Shown piece by piece: positions 44,086 to 53,906 of a DNA stretch of 64,000 nt. The notes below the pieces were generated by a model. The model was not told the DNA's origin. It was given only the letters and a program-made list of their open reading frames with translations, and did not search any database. Position 1 is the stretch's first letter. Each line of letters opens with the position of its first letter. Made by a program: the position numbers and the translations under genes. Origin of the DNA: Peterkaempfera podocarpi (GTDB lineage: Bacteria > Actinomycetota > Actinomycetes > Streptomycetales > Streptomycetaceae); NCBI RefSeq assembly GCF_042466665.1, contig NZ_CP162102.1, forward strand, positions 5,952,001 through 6,016,000, written 5' to 3'.

Positions 44086-44487
44086 GCGGGTGAGATCTGC
44101 GAACAATGACCTGAGATGCGGCACCCAGGTGGTGCGGCAGAATGGACATTGGATCCTTCGTGCATGCCGGTGGTGCACGCGATGGGATTCCGCCGGCGAT
44201 CGCGCAAGACTCCGGCGCCCCGGTCGCACGGTCCCGTGCGAGGTGCGAGGTGGACGACGGGCGGATTCGTTGGACCCGCGCCCAGTGTGGCAGTGGGACC
44301 ACGCCCGCTATGGGACGCCAACGTCGCCATTGAGAAGGCCGCGGAGCGCAAGCCGCGACCAATGAGGTGATCTCGACGGCGATCACCTGCAGGTTCCGTT
44401 GGGCACGAGGGCGGCGCGCGTCATCTCGCCGCTCCTGCTGAGGCTACGCGGTCGACGAAGGCAAGCATTCTGAAGGGTGGCCCTGCC
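44086..44487. other. 402-bp gap, no gene seen
   Basis: Short open frames here have no recognisable content. The end (gaagggtggccctgcc) provides the ribosome-binding site for the acyl-CoA ligase, and the stretch may hold its promoter. Confidence 0.5.
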
Positions 44488-45990
44488 GTGAACCTCGCGT
44501 CGAACGTCATACGAAGCGCCCGCTCCTACCCGGACCGCGCCGCGCTGCGTCTGGGGGATGACATCCTCTCGTATCGCGCGCTCGACCAGGTCAGCGCCCG
44601 CATGGCCGGACTGCTCCGCGACCGCGGCGTCAAACCAGGCGACCAAGTTGCGATCATGCTGCCCAACAGTCCGGAATTCGCCATCGCCTACCTCGGCGTG
44701 CTCCGGGCCGGCGGCATCGTCGTTCCAATGAACCCCCTGCTCAAGGCCCGGGAGGTCGCCTACTACCTCGGCGACTCAGGCGCCCGCCTGCTGTTCGCGC
44801 GGCCCGCCTTCGCCGACGAGGTACGGACCGGCGCACAGCAGGTCGAGGCTGATGCGATAATAGTCGGCCCTGGTGGATTCGAGGCTCTGCTCGAATCCGC
44901 CCCACTCGGCGAGGACGTGATCGAGCGGCACGAGGACGACACCGCGGTGATCCTCTACACCTCGGGAACGACCGGTCAGCCGAAGGGCGCCGAACTGACC
45001 CACGCCAACCTCACCCGCAACTGCGACATCGTGTCGGCCCAGTTGCTCCATCTCACCTCGGACGACGTGATCTTCGGTGGGCTCCCCCTGTTCCACGCGT
45101 TCGGGCAGAGCTGCACGCTCAACGCCGCCGTCGCCTCCGGTGCGTGTCTGACGCTGCTGCCGCGCTTCGACGCCGGGCAGGCGCTGCGGATGCTGGCCGA
45201 GCACGGGGTGACGGTCTTCGCCGGGGTGCCGACGATCTTCAGCAGGCTGTTGCAGCCGCCGGACCGGGACGTCTACGACCTCTCCCGGCTCCGGCTGGCC
45301 GTCTCTGGTGGCGCGGCGATGCCGCTCCAGGTGCTGCGCGCCTTCGAGGCCGCGTTCGACTGTGTCGTGCTCGAAGGGTACGGCCTGTCGGAGACCTCGC
45401 CGGTCGCCTCGTTCAGCCGCCTGGACGCCCCCCGCAGGCCCGGCTCGATCGGCACCCCGATCGACGGCGTCCAGATGCGGGTGGTCGACGACAGCGACAC
45501 CGAGGTACCGCAGGGCGAATCCGGCGAGATCGTGATCCGCGGGCACAATGTGATGAAGGGGTACTGGCGGCGCCCTGAGGCCACGGTCGCCGCGATCCGC
45601 AACGGCTGGTTCCACACCGGCGACCTCGGCCGGATCGACCAGGACGGATACTTCTGGATTGTCGGCCGGGAGAAGGACCTGATCAATCGAGGCGGGTACA
45701 AGATCTATCCGCGCGAAGTCGAAGACGTGCTGTACGAGCATCCGGCGGTGGCCGATGCCGCGGTCATCGGCCTGCCCGATCCCGATCTCGGCGAGGAGGT
45801 CGGCGCCGCCGTCGTTCTCAAGCCAGGCGCCGCCACCACAGCCCAGGAACTGCGTGAATACGTCAAGCGCCAGGTCGCCGTGTACAAATATCCGCGGAAG
45901 GTATGGATAGTGGACGCGCTGCCGAAAGGGTCCACCGGCAAGATCCTCAAGCGGGAGATCGTCCCGCCGGCCGCGTTGGGCAGACCATGA
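44488..45990 (+). CDS. Acyl-CoA ligase (AMP-forming, FadD-like)
   Basis: 500 residues, GTG start. The AMP-binding signature is ILYTSGTTGQPKGAELTH (about residues 152-169); further motifs are GLPLFHAFGQ, YGLSETSP, GWFHTGDLG and the hinge GREKDLINRGGYKIYP; the C-terminal lysine lies in KGSTGKILKRE. Activates a carboxylic acid to its CoA thioester through an acyl-AMP. It supplies the substrate for the dehydrogenase, hydratase and transferase genes around it. Chain-length preference cannot be read from sequence. Confidence 0.9.
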   Translation: MNLASNVIRSARSYPDRAALRLGDDILSYRALDQVSARMAGLLRDRGVKPGDQVAIMLPNSPEFAIAYLGVLRAGGIVVPMNPLLKAREVAYYLGDSGARLLFARPAFADEVRTGAQQVEADAIIVGPGGFEALLESAPLGEDVIERHEDDTAVILYTSGTTGQPKGAELTHANLTRNCDIVSAQLLHLTSDDVIFGGLPLFHAFGQSCTLNAAVASGACLTLLPRFDAGQALRMLAEHGVTVFAGVPTIFSRLLQPPDRDVYDLSRLRLAVSGGAAMPLQVLRAFEAAFDCVVLEGYGLSETSPVASFSRLDAPRRPGSIGTPIDGVQMRVVDDSDTEVPQGESGEIVIRGHNVMKGYWRRPEATVAAIRNGWFHTGDLGRIDQDGYFWIVGREKDLINRGGYKIYPREVEDVLYEHPAVADAAVIGLPDPDLGEEVGAAVVLKPGAATTAQELREYVKRQVAVYKYPRKVWIVDALPKGSTGKILKREIVPPAALGRP

Positions 45991-46037
45991 GCGGACTTCG
46001 CGTCCAACGTGACCACGAGGACCGCCGAGGTGCACGG

Positions 46038-47309
46038 TCAGGACGGGTCCGGGTCAGTTCGCAGGAATGACGAGCCGAGGTACTGGACGGCGAGCAGCGC
46101 CATCTCCAGGTCCCGGCGCCCTTCCTGCAACGGACGCCCCAGGGCTTCCTCGGCTTTTCGGATGCGGTACTGCACAGTATTCTTGTGCAGGATCTGGCGG
46201 CTGGCGGTGGCGGTGTAGCTGCAGCCGGTGGCGAGGAAGGTCCGCAAGGTCTCCCTCAGTCGTGCGCAGTGCTCGTCATCGACGGCCAGAGCACCGAGCA
46301 CGCTCCACACCCAGGCGCGGGTGTCCTCGATGTTCGTGCACATCAATGCGATTGGCGCCACCCTGGCGTAGATGGTGACCCGGGGTTCCGGCCCTGCGGC
46401 CATAGCCAGTTCCTGTGCGCGTACAGCTTGGCGATGAGTACGACGGAAACCCTCGACGCCGGGCTCCACGTCCCCTACGGCAGCCCTCGCGGTGGGGTCG
46501 CCGTCCTCGACCGCGTTCGCCAGCTTGTCCCAGGAAAGGTCGCGGGACGAGCCGAAGGGTAGCCAGGCCCAGGCCAGGGTCTCGTCTTGGGCAGCGAACA
46601 GCGATTTGGAAGAGCAGTTGAGTTCTTCGCCGATCCGGCTTGTTAGCCGGTCGAGTCGTTCGAGCCCCTCACCGCCGAGGGGGGCCTCGGGTAGCCAGAG
46701 CAGCATCCCCACGTGATGGGTTTGGCGTAGGCGATAACCGAGGGCTGATTCCGCCGAGTCGGGATCCATGTGCTTCCCGGCAAGGATCTCTTGCACGCGT
46801 ATGGCGTGTACGCCAGTCTGGCCCAGCAGCCAACGGTCCCGTTCGAGTTGGTAGACCTCGATCACTCGTTCGCTGACACGGTCGATGTATCCGAAGCTCA
46901 GCTCCAGCATGAGGCGGGCGGTAGCCGCGCAGACATCCTCATCGGGTCCGTGACGGCGGAGTTCGTCCATGCACCACCGCAGGAAACGGCAGTGGCCGAG
47001 CCGGTAAGCCCTGATGAGCGAGCTGACGGGAACATTGCGCTGGGCCAGCCGCCGCGCATAATCCAATGCGGCCGCAGGTCCTTCAACGTCGGCCAGCGGC
47101 ATATCGTTCTCAAAGCCGTGCAGCAATGTGGCAACATTTTCCTCGACGCTCGCCATGAGCGTGTTGAGAATTATTCCGTCGCCCCTCAGCTGCGGTATTT
47201 CGGCAACAATGACCTCCCACACGTCCTGGCTGACTTCCGGCATGTGCCCCGCGATCTTCGACGCCACGGCAGCCAGGCACTTTTCCGCTTCGACGCTGCC
47301 CACGGCCAT
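46038..47309 (-). CDS. PucR/CdaR-family transcriptional regulator
   Basis: 423 residues. An N-terminal RsbR-like helical domain (MPEVSQDVWEVIVAEIPQL; ARRLAQRNVPVSSLIRAYRLGH) is followed by a GGDEF-like middle region and a C-terminal PucR helix-turn-helix (LRTFLATGCSYTATASRQILHKNTVQYRIRKAEEALGR). Divergent from the acyl-CoA dehydrogenase and convergent with the ligase, so it is placed to control this cluster, probably in response to a pathway intermediate. Confidence 0.87.
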   Translation of the reverse strand: MAVGSVEAEKCLAAVASKIAGHMPEVSQDVWEVIVAEIPQLRGDGIILNTLMASVEENVATLLHGFENDMPLADVEGPAAALDYARRLAQRNVPVSSLIRAYRLGHCRFLRWCMDELRRHGPDEDVCAATARLMLELSFGYIDRVSERVIEVYQLERDRWLLGQTGVHAIRVQEILAGKHMDPDSAESALGYRLRQTHHVGMLLWLPEAPLGGEGLERLDRLTSRIGEELNCSSKSLFAAQDETLAWAWLPFGSSRDLSWDKLANAVEDGDPTARAAVGDVEPGVEGFRRTHRQAVRAQELAMAAGPEPRVTIYARVAPIALMCTNIEDTRAWVWSVLGALAVDDEHCARLRETLRTFLATGCSYTATASRQILHKNTVQYRIRKAEEALGRPLQEGRRDLEMALLAVQYLGSSFLRTDPDPS

Positions 47310-47546
47310 ATCGTCACGCTATCGCGACGGTCCCCGCGGCGCCATCCAGCGCATCCAGCAGCCAGGTCTTCCGGCTCGGTGCCTTCCGTGCGGGAGCGGT
47401 GACCCTGAGTGCATCGGGTCACCGGTACGAATTTCTTCGAGGAGTTCGTGCTCCGCGTCCGATGGTTTCTCTGCGACCGGACCGTAGCCTCGTTTTCATG
47501 AGGGCGGATCGGACCCAGATCGACCCAATAAAGGAGCGCCGGACGG
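47310..47546. promoter_or_regulatory. Divergent control region of the degradation cluster
   Basis: 237 bp between the PucR gene and the acyl-CoA dehydrogenase. aaaggagcgcc at about 47529 is the ribosome-binding site for the dehydrogenase. No operator dyad could be fixed with confidence. Confidence 0.4.
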
Positions 47547-48830
47547 ATGAACGCGAAGCGCCAGGACACGATAACGCCGATCGACGTCACCACCGTCGGC
47601 TCCGGGAATGGTCAGCCGGTGGTTCAACCGCCAGTGCTGGGTGGACCCGAGCACACGGACTACTACCTGCTGAACGAGCTACTCACGGACGAACAGCAGA
47701 CACTGCGTCAGCGCGTACGTGAGTTCATGGACCAGGAAGTCATCCCCATCATCAACCCCTACTGGGAGCGCGCGGAGTTTCCGCATGAGCTGGTGCCCAA
47801 GCTGGCGGAGTTGGGCATTGCGGGTTTCCAGATTCCCGGATACGGCTCGCCCGGGATGAGCAACGTGACGGCCGGTGTGGTGATCATGGAGCTGGCCCGC
47901 GGCGATCTGAGCATGTCCACTTTCATGGGGGTTCACTCCGCGCTGGCCATGATGTCGATCGACCTGCTGGGCTCGGAGGAGCAGAAGCAGCGTTTCCTGC
48001 CGCAGATGGCACGTCTGGAGAAGATCGGCGCCTTCGGCCTGACAGAGCCCGCTCATGGAACGGACGTGGTCAAGCTGGAGACGGTCGCGCACCGGGACGG
48101 CGACTCCTACGTACTCAACGGCCACAAGCGGTGGATCGGCAACGCGACCTTCGCCGACTACGTGATCATCTGGGCTCGCGGCGACGACGGTCACGTTGGC
48201 GGGTACATCGTGGAGAAGGGCACCACCGGGTTCGACCCCGAGTTCATCGGGGGCAAGACGGCCCTGCGCTGTGTACAGAACGCGCAGATCTCCCTGAAGG
48301 ACGTGCGGGTGCCCGCCGAGAACCGGCTGACCGAGTGTCACACTTTTCGCGACACCGAGAAGGTTCTGCTGGCCTCACGATTCTGTGTGGCCTGGGAGTC
48401 TGTCGGCGCCGCGATCGCCGGCTACGAGACCGCCCTCGCCTACGCCAAGCAGCGCAAGCAGTTCGGCGTACCGCTGGCGTCCTTCCAGCTCGTCCAGTAC
48501 CGGCTGGCGCGGATGTTGGCGGATGTCACCGACATGGTGTGCATGAACTACCGGCTCAGCCAGCTCATGGACGAGGGCAAGATGTCGATGCCGCGGGTCG
48601 CGCTGGCCAAGATGCACTACACGGAACGCGCCCGGGCCATTCTCGCCGACGCCCGCGACATGCTCGGTGGCAACGGAATCCTGCTCGACTATCACGTTGC
48701 CCGGCATCTGTGCGACATCGAGGCCATTGACACCTACGAGGGCACCGACACCGTGCAGGCACTGATCGTAGGCCGCGACATCACGGGATACAACGCCTTC
48801 GTGCCCATGGCCCCCAACGGCCACCACTAG
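47547..48830 (+). CDS. Acyl-CoA dehydrogenase (glutaryl-CoA dehydrogenase-like)
   Basis: 427 residues. FAD- and substrate-binding motifs: GAFGLTEPAHGTDV, YVLNGHKRWIGNATFADYVI, RKQFGVPLASFQLVQYRLARM, RDMLGGNGILLDYHVARHLCDIEAIDTYEGTDTVQ. The Glu in YEGT is the catalytic base position of glutaryl- and short-chain enzymes. Introduces the 2,3 double bond into an acyl-CoA. Arg near the active site as in glutaryl-CoA dehydrogenases was not traced, so decarboxylation is not claimed. Confidence 0.9.
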   Translation: MNAKRQDTITPIDVTTVGSGNGQPVVQPPVLGGPEHTDYYLLNELLTDEQQTLRQRVREFMDQEVIPIINPYWERAEFPHELVPKLAELGIAGFQIPGYGSPGMSNVTAGVVIMELARGDLSMSTFMGVHSALAMMSIDLLGSEEQKQRFLPQMARLEKIGAFGLTEPAHGTDVVKLETVAHRDGDSYVLNGHKRWIGNATFADYVIIWARGDDGHVGGYIVEKGTTGFDPEFIGGKTALRCVQNAQISLKDVRVPAENRLTECHTFRDTEKVLLASRFCVAWESVGAAIAGYETALAYAKQRKQFGVPLASFQLVQYRLARMLADVTDMVCMNYRLSQLMDEGKMSMPRVALAKMHYTERARAILADARDMLGGNGILLDYHVARHLCDIEAIDTYEGTDTVQALIVGRDITGYNAFVPMAPNGHH

Positions 48831-49011
48831 CACCGGCGCGCGATCGCACCCCGCGCCACACAGCGCCGGCTCTGCGACTGCACGACCGGCCACGTCAGTA
48901 CCCGCTTCGCCGCGGCGCCGCCTGCCGTGCGTCCTGGCTGCCCGCGCGCAGGCGGTGCCGGCGAGGACACCTGCGTGTCCGCCGGACAACCCCGCGGAAG
49001 AGGAACCTGCC

Positions 49012-50234
49012 ATGGAGAACACGCCCTTGCTGCTGGAGGGACTGCACGTCCTCGATGTCGCCAGCTTCATCGCTGGCCCGGCCGCGGCCACGATGCTCGG
49101 CGACTTCGGCGCCGACGTCGTCAAGGTGGAACCGCCGCACACCGGCGACAGTTACCGTGGCCTCAGCCGGATGCCTCCCAACCCCCAGGTCGAAGGGGTC
49201 AACTACCCCTGGCAACTCGACAACCGCAACAAGCGCAGCATCGAGCTCAACCTGAAATCGTCCGACGCCCGCTCCGTACTCGAACGACTGGTGCGGTGGG
49301 CCGACGTTCTGGTCACCAACTTCCCGCCCCACACCCGGGACAAGCTCGGCCTGGACTACGACGATCTCGCCTCCATCAACCCCCAGCTGATCTATGCCGA
49401 CGTCACCGGCTTCGGCGAGGCAGGTCCGGACGCGCATCTGCCCGGCTTCGACGTCACGGCATTCTGGGCACGCAGCGGCCTGATGGACTTCACCCGCCAG
49501 CGCGACGCGGCCCCGGCCATCAACGCGTTCGGCTCCGGAGACCACCCCACCGCGATCACCCTGTTCGCCGGGATCATGACGGCCCTGTACCGACGCGAGA
49601 AGACCGGCCAGGGCGCACGCGTCAGCGCGTCCTTGGTCGCCGAGGGTGCCTGGGCTGCGGGAATGTGGCTGCAGGCCACCCTGCTCGGCGGGAAGCCCCC
49701 CGGCCCGTCGACCGCTCCGACCCGCCCAACGCCCTGGCCAACGTGTACCGCACCGCGGACGACCGCTGGATCCTCCTGGCCTTCGCCAACGAGGACAAGC
49801 AGGTTCCCCTCTTCCTCAAGGCCATCGGCCAGCCCGAGGCCGCCGAGGACCCTCGGTTCCACGACACCGCAAGCCGCCGCGCCCACGCCGCTGACATCGT
49901 CACGCTGCTGGACAAGCGGTTCGCCACGCGTCCCCTGGCCGAATGGCGCGAGGTGCTCGATGCGGCCGGCCTCACCTACGGGGTCGTCCAGACACTGGAG
50001 GAATTCGCTCACGACCCCCAACTGCTGGCCAACCAGATCGTGGTGCCGATCGATGACGGGAGCAGCGAACCACACCTGACCGTCAACAGTCCCGTGCACC
50101 TGGACCAGGAGTCGAAGGTTCCGCCACACCCGGCTCCCGACCTGGGCGAGCACACCGAGGAAGTCCTCACAGAACTCGGATTCCGTGCCGACGACATCGC
50201 ATCCCTGCGTACCGGCGGAGCGATCCCCGGCTAG
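49012..50234 (+). pseudogene. CaiB/BaiF class III CoA-transferase, one frameshift
   Basis: ATG 49012 follows gaagaggaacctgcc. The first frame gives LEGLHVLDVASFIAGPAAATMLGDFGADVVKVE, NKRSIELNLKS, LVTNFPPHTRDKLGLDYDDL up to LLGGKPPGP (about 49705). The second gives VDRSDPPNALANVYRTADDRW to the end. One base is missing in gccccccggcccg. Joined, about 407 residues, a normal length. The catalytic Asp region is expected near FDVTAFWARSG. Transfers CoA between acids. The clean break in a C-run suggests a read error. Confidence 0.82.
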
Positions 50235-50343
50235 CAGTGGCCCGAAAACAACACCCCGGCTCCGGGCCGCGAGTACCCCCGAGGAGTCCTCCGCCGTCAG
50301 CAGCAGACGACCCGCACCGCGGGAAAGACTAGGAATCCCCACC

Positions 50344-51129
50344 ATGACCAACAATCCCACCGCGGATGCGCCCACCGTGCGCACCGAAGAACACGACGGT
50401 GTCCTCGTGATCACCATTGACCGGCCCAAGGTACGCAACGCAATCGACGGTGCCACCGCTCGGGCGCTGGCCGAAGCCTTCGACCAACTCGACGCCCAGG
50501 ACGACCTGTTGGTCGGTGTACTCACCGGTTCCGGAGGCATTTTCAGCGCGGGGATGGACCTTAAGGCGTTCGCGAAGGGAGACACTCCGGTCATCCCCGG
50601 GCGGGGCTTTGCGGGCCTCACCCGATCCGACCTCCGTACCCCGCTCATCGCCGCCGTCGAAGGCTGGGCGCTGGGCGGCGGCACCGAGATGGCACTCGCC
50701 TGCGATCTGATCGTGGCCGCCCAGAACGCCACCTTCGGCCTCACCGAGGTGACGTTCGGCCTGGTTCCCCCAGAAGGAGGAATCGTACGGCTGCCCGAAC
50801 GCATTCCCCGTAACATGGCCGTGGAGATTCTCCTCACCGGCGACCCCCTGCCCGCCGAACGGGCTCACCAACTCGGCCTCGTCAACCACCTCACCCCACC
50901 CGGCGAGACGCTCACCAAGGCCGTGGAACTGGCCCACCGCATCGCGCGCAACGCCCCGCTGTCCATTGCGGCCGTCAAACGCGCGGTCAACGAGCGCACC
51001 GCATACGGCGATCAGGACGCGTTCCGCCAGCAGGACCAACTCGTCGCACCGGTTCTTGCGTCCCACGACGCGCAGGAAGGTGCCCACGCCTTCGCCGAAA
51101 AGCGATCCCCCCACTGGGAAGGCCGCTGA
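50344..51129 (+). CDS. Enoyl-CoA hydratase/isomerase (crotonase)
   Basis: 261 residues from ATG 50344. The oxyanion-hole pieces are GIFSAGMDLKAF and EGWALGGGTEMALACDLIVA; the catalytic Glu position is in LTEVTFGLVPPEGG. The C-terminus has NAPLSIAAVKRAVNE. Hydrates or isomerises a 2-enoyl-CoA. It begins 109 bp after the CoA-transferase on the same strand. Confidence 0.9.
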   Translation: MTNNPTADAPTVRTEEHDGVLVITIDRPKVRNAIDGATARALAEAFDQLDAQDDLLVGVLTGSGGIFSAGMDLKAFAKGDTPVIPGRGFAGLTRSDLRTPLIAAVEGWALGGGTEMALACDLIVAAQNATFGLTEVTFGLVPPEGGIVRLPERIPRNMAVEILLTGDPLPAERAHQLGLVNHLTPPGETLTKAVELAHRIARNAPLSIAAVKRAVNERTAYGDQDAFRQQDQLVAPVLASHDAQEGAHAFAEKRSPHWEGR

Positions 51130-51193
51130 CTCATCGAAGACCTCAGTGAGGCACGGGCCGTCCCGAACCACGAAATCATCGGAGGACCCCGAC

Positions 51194-52624
51194 ATGATCA
51201 CGCCCAAGGAACTGGTCGGGCTGCTCCCGCCGACCTTCGAACCGGAATACATCGACGGCGCCGTCGTACCGTTCCTACTGAGCCGCCAGGTCACAGCGGA
51301 ACGGCCGGCCCTTCCCATGATCGATCTCGCTCTGAGCAAGGAGAACGCGGCCCCGCCTCACTTCTGGTGCATGCTGTACAGCGGCTGGGAGCCCAATCCG
51401 GACGAGGGGGTCACGGTCTTCATCCAGGGCTACGAGGACCGGGGAGAGGACAACGAGCGCAAGAAGATCTACATGTCGGCCACGACGCCGGATCTCTACA
51501 CAGCCAAGTACGCCGACAAGGTTCACGGCTTCCTCGACGGGCTGTTCACCCCCTCCCACGCTGGCAAGCCCCTGATGCACGAGTACTACGGTAACTACTT
51601 CGACATGTACTGGGATCTCCACGTAGGGGTCACGGGGGAAGCCATCCCGGCCGAGATCCGGGAGATCGGCTCCAGCTTCACCAATGTCCTCGGCTACTGG
51701 TACCCGACCTTGGACATCGTGCACGACAACATCATGCGCGTACGCGAATTGCGCCCGTTCCTCAGAGAGTGGATCGACGGCCGAGTGCAGGCGGTCATCG
51801 ACGGCGAGGTCAAGGACCCGGAGGGGACCTTCGTCCACCACTGGCTGAAGAACGGCCGAGGCGGCGAACACTTCCGCCGCAAGGACATCGTCTTCGAGTG
51901 CTTCCACAACTTCCTGGCGTTCAGCCAGTGGGGCAACATCGCCTACCGCACCATGGAACTGCTGGAGGAGACCCGAGGCGATCCGACCGTCAGGTCGTGG
52001 TTCTCACGGACGATGACGGAAAGCTCGGACGAAGAGGACGGTGGCGTGTTCACCCCACTCGACCGGTTCGTGATGGAGGTGTTCCGCACGGTCTCACCGA
52101 ACGGAGGAAGCCTCTCGACCGTGACCACGATGCGCGGTCTTGGCGACCAGACCGCCAACTTCGCCCTCAGCCCTCATCTGGCGACAAGCGAGGACCCCCG
52201 GCACTGGAGCAACCCGGAGCAGTTCGATCCGTACCGCTACAAGGCGGCGCCGACGAGCGTCGACAACGACGAAGCGAAGGCCCATGGGGCCGGGCTTGCC
52301 CGGTGCCCCTTCCCACCCACACCGTTCGCCGTCAGCGACGGCCGCCGGGCAGAGATGACCAACAGCGCATACGGGGCCGTCTACGGCGTGGTGGACGGCA
52401 CGGCGTACCCACTCTGCGACGCGGCCGGTTACGCGCCGTTCGGGTTCGGCTATCGCCGCTGCGCCGGTGAGCAAATCACCGTGGAGTTCGTGAAGGACCT
52501 GTTGCGAACCATCTGGAGGGAAGGGATCGAGATCGTCGGGCTGGACGTCGAGCATCCGGAGAAGCTGCCCGTTTCACCACGCACCGTCATCGACGACAAC
52601 CTCAGCTTCCGGAAGAGGAAATAA
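51194..52624 (+). CDS. Unusual cytochrome P450
   Basis: 476 residues, ATG preceded by ggagga. Heme loop: FGFGYRRCAGEQ with the Cys ligand; K-helix ExxR: FVMEVFRTVS. The I-helix acid-Thr pair needed for O2 activation is not visible where expected (the segment reads CFHNFLAFSQWGNIAYRTMELLEE), and an extra loop of about 60 residues precedes the heme Cys. P450s without the I-helix Thr often use peroxides (CYP74-like, peroxygenases). Last gene of the cluster; it may act on the acid before or after CoA activation, which is inference. Confidence 0.82.
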   Translation: MITPKELVGLLPPTFEPEYIDGAVVPFLLSRQVTAERPALPMIDLALSKENAAPPHFWCMLYSGWEPNPDEGVTVFIQGYEDRGEDNERKKIYMSATTPDLYTAKYADKVHGFLDGLFTPSHAGKPLMHEYYGNYFDMYWDLHVGVTGEAIPAEIREIGSSFTNVLGYWYPTLDIVHDNIMRVRELRPFLREWIDGRVQAVIDGEVKDPEGTFVHHWLKNGRGGEHFRRKDIVFECFHNFLAFSQWGNIAYRTMELLEETRGDPTVRSWFSRTMTESSDEEDGGVFTPLDRFVMEVFRTVSPNGGSLSTVTTMRGLGDQTANFALSPHLATSEDPRHWSNPEQFDPYRYKAAPTSVDNDEAKAHGAGLARCPFPPTPFAVSDGRRAEMTNSAYGAVYGVVDGTAYPLCDAAGYAPFGFGYRRCAGEQITVEFVKDLLRTIWREGIEIVGLDVEHPEKLPVSPRTVIDDNLSFRKRK

Positions 52625-52813
52625 TCGTCAGAGGCTCACGTTCACACAGGGAGCCCTTTCCAACCTGATGCAGAGCGAGGGGGCCTCGACTGCCCACCCG
52701 GCCCCGACGAACTCCCGCGGCTCAACCCGCCCCTGGCCGCCGGATCCGCCCCGTCACCGCTACGACCCGCGGCGCGGGGCGAAGGTGACGGGGCGTGGTG
52801 GCAGTGCCCGCGC

Positions 52814-53863
52814 TCAGGCCGCCGCCCGGCCGTTCAGCGGCCTGCGGCGCCGCTCGGGGTCGGTGAGGGCGGGCGGGGTCCAGGCGCCGTCCGGGTGGTA
52901 GAGGTCGGTGCCGGGCGGAACGATCTCGTCGATCCGGTCGAGAGCGGCGTCGTCGAGTACGAGGGCGGCGCCCTTGATCGCGTCCTGGAGCTGCTGGAGC
53001 GTACGCGGGCCGATGATCACCGAAGTGACGGCGGGGTGCGCCAGCGGGAAGGCCACCGCCAATTCGGGCAGCGTGCAGCCGAGGTCGTCGGCGAGCGCCA
53101 CCAGCTGCTCGACGGCGTCGAGCTTGGCGACCGTCACGGGCAGTTCCGGGTCGAAGCGGGCCGGGTTGAGCGCGGCACGGCCGGCGGTGAGGTCGACCGG
53201 CCGGCCCTTGCGGTAGCGGCCGGTGAGGAAGCCGGAGGCCAGCGGGCTCCAGGTCAGCGCGCTCATGCCGAGCCGTTGGACGGTGGGCAGCACATCGGCC
53301 TCGATGCCTCGGGCGAGCAGCGAGTAGGGCGGCTGCTCGGTGCGGAAGCGTTGCAGGCCGCGGCGTTCGGCGACGTGGTGCGCCTCGACGATCTCCTCGG
53401 CGGGGAAGGTCGAGCATCCGAAGGCGCGGATCTTCCCCTGGTGGACCAGATCGCCGAGGACGGACAGGGTTTCCTCGATGTCGGTGGTGTGATCCGGCCG
53501 GTGCACTTGGTACAGGTCGATCCAGTCGGTGCCCAGCCGGCGCAGGCTCTCCTCAACCTCCTGGACGATCCAGCGCCGCGAGTTGCCGCCCCGGTTGCGG
53601 CCCTCGCCCATCGGGAAGTGCACCTTGGTGGCCAGGACGACGTCGTCCCGGCGCCCCCGCAGCGCCTTGCCGACGATGGTCTCCGACTCGCCCGCCGAGT
53701 ACATGTCGGCGGTGTCGACGAAGTTGATGCCCTGGTCGAGCGCGGAGTGGATGATCCGGACGCAGTCGTCGTGGTCAGGGTTGCCGACGGCTCCGAACAT
53801 CATCGTCCCGAGGCAGTGGGCGCTCACCTCGATGCCGGTGCCGCCGAGGAAGCGGTATCGCAT
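52814..53863 (-). CDS. Aldo/keto reductase
   Basis: 349 residues; ATG 53863 with ggggaga upstream. The TIM-barrel motifs are clear: Asp-Tyr pair in FVDTADMYSAGESE, catalytic Lys in VVLATKVHF, His in DLYQVHRPDHTTDI, and NADPH loop SVIIGPRTLQQL. Reduces an aldehyde or ketone with NADPH. It is divergent from a MerR regulator that shares its promoter. Confidence 0.92.
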   Translation of the reverse strand: MRYRFLGGTGIEVSAHCLGTMMFGAVGNPDHDDCVRIIHSALDQGINFVDTADMYSAGESETIVGKALRGRRDDVVLATKVHFPMGEGRNRGGNSRRWIVQEVEESLRRLGTDWIDLYQVHRPDHTTDIEETLSVLGDLVHQGKIRAFGCSTFPAEEIVEAHHVAERRGLQRFRTEQPPYSLLARGIEADVLPTVQRLGMSALTWSPLASGFLTGRYRKGRPVDLTAGRAALNPARFDPELPVTVAKLDAVEQLVALADDLGCTLPELAVAFPLAHPAVTSVIIGPRTLQQLQDAIKGAALVLDDAALDRIDEIVPPGTDLYHPDGAWTPPALTDPERRRRPLNGRAAA

Positions 53864-53906
53864 GGTCGGTCTCCCCTGGTGGTGGATGGATTGGCCTGGC
53901 GCCCGC

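Noticed and set aside
42162..52624. Secondary-metabolite biosynthesis cluster
   Set aside because: No PKS, NRPS, terpene or RiPP core enzyme is present; the CoA enzymes point to degradation.
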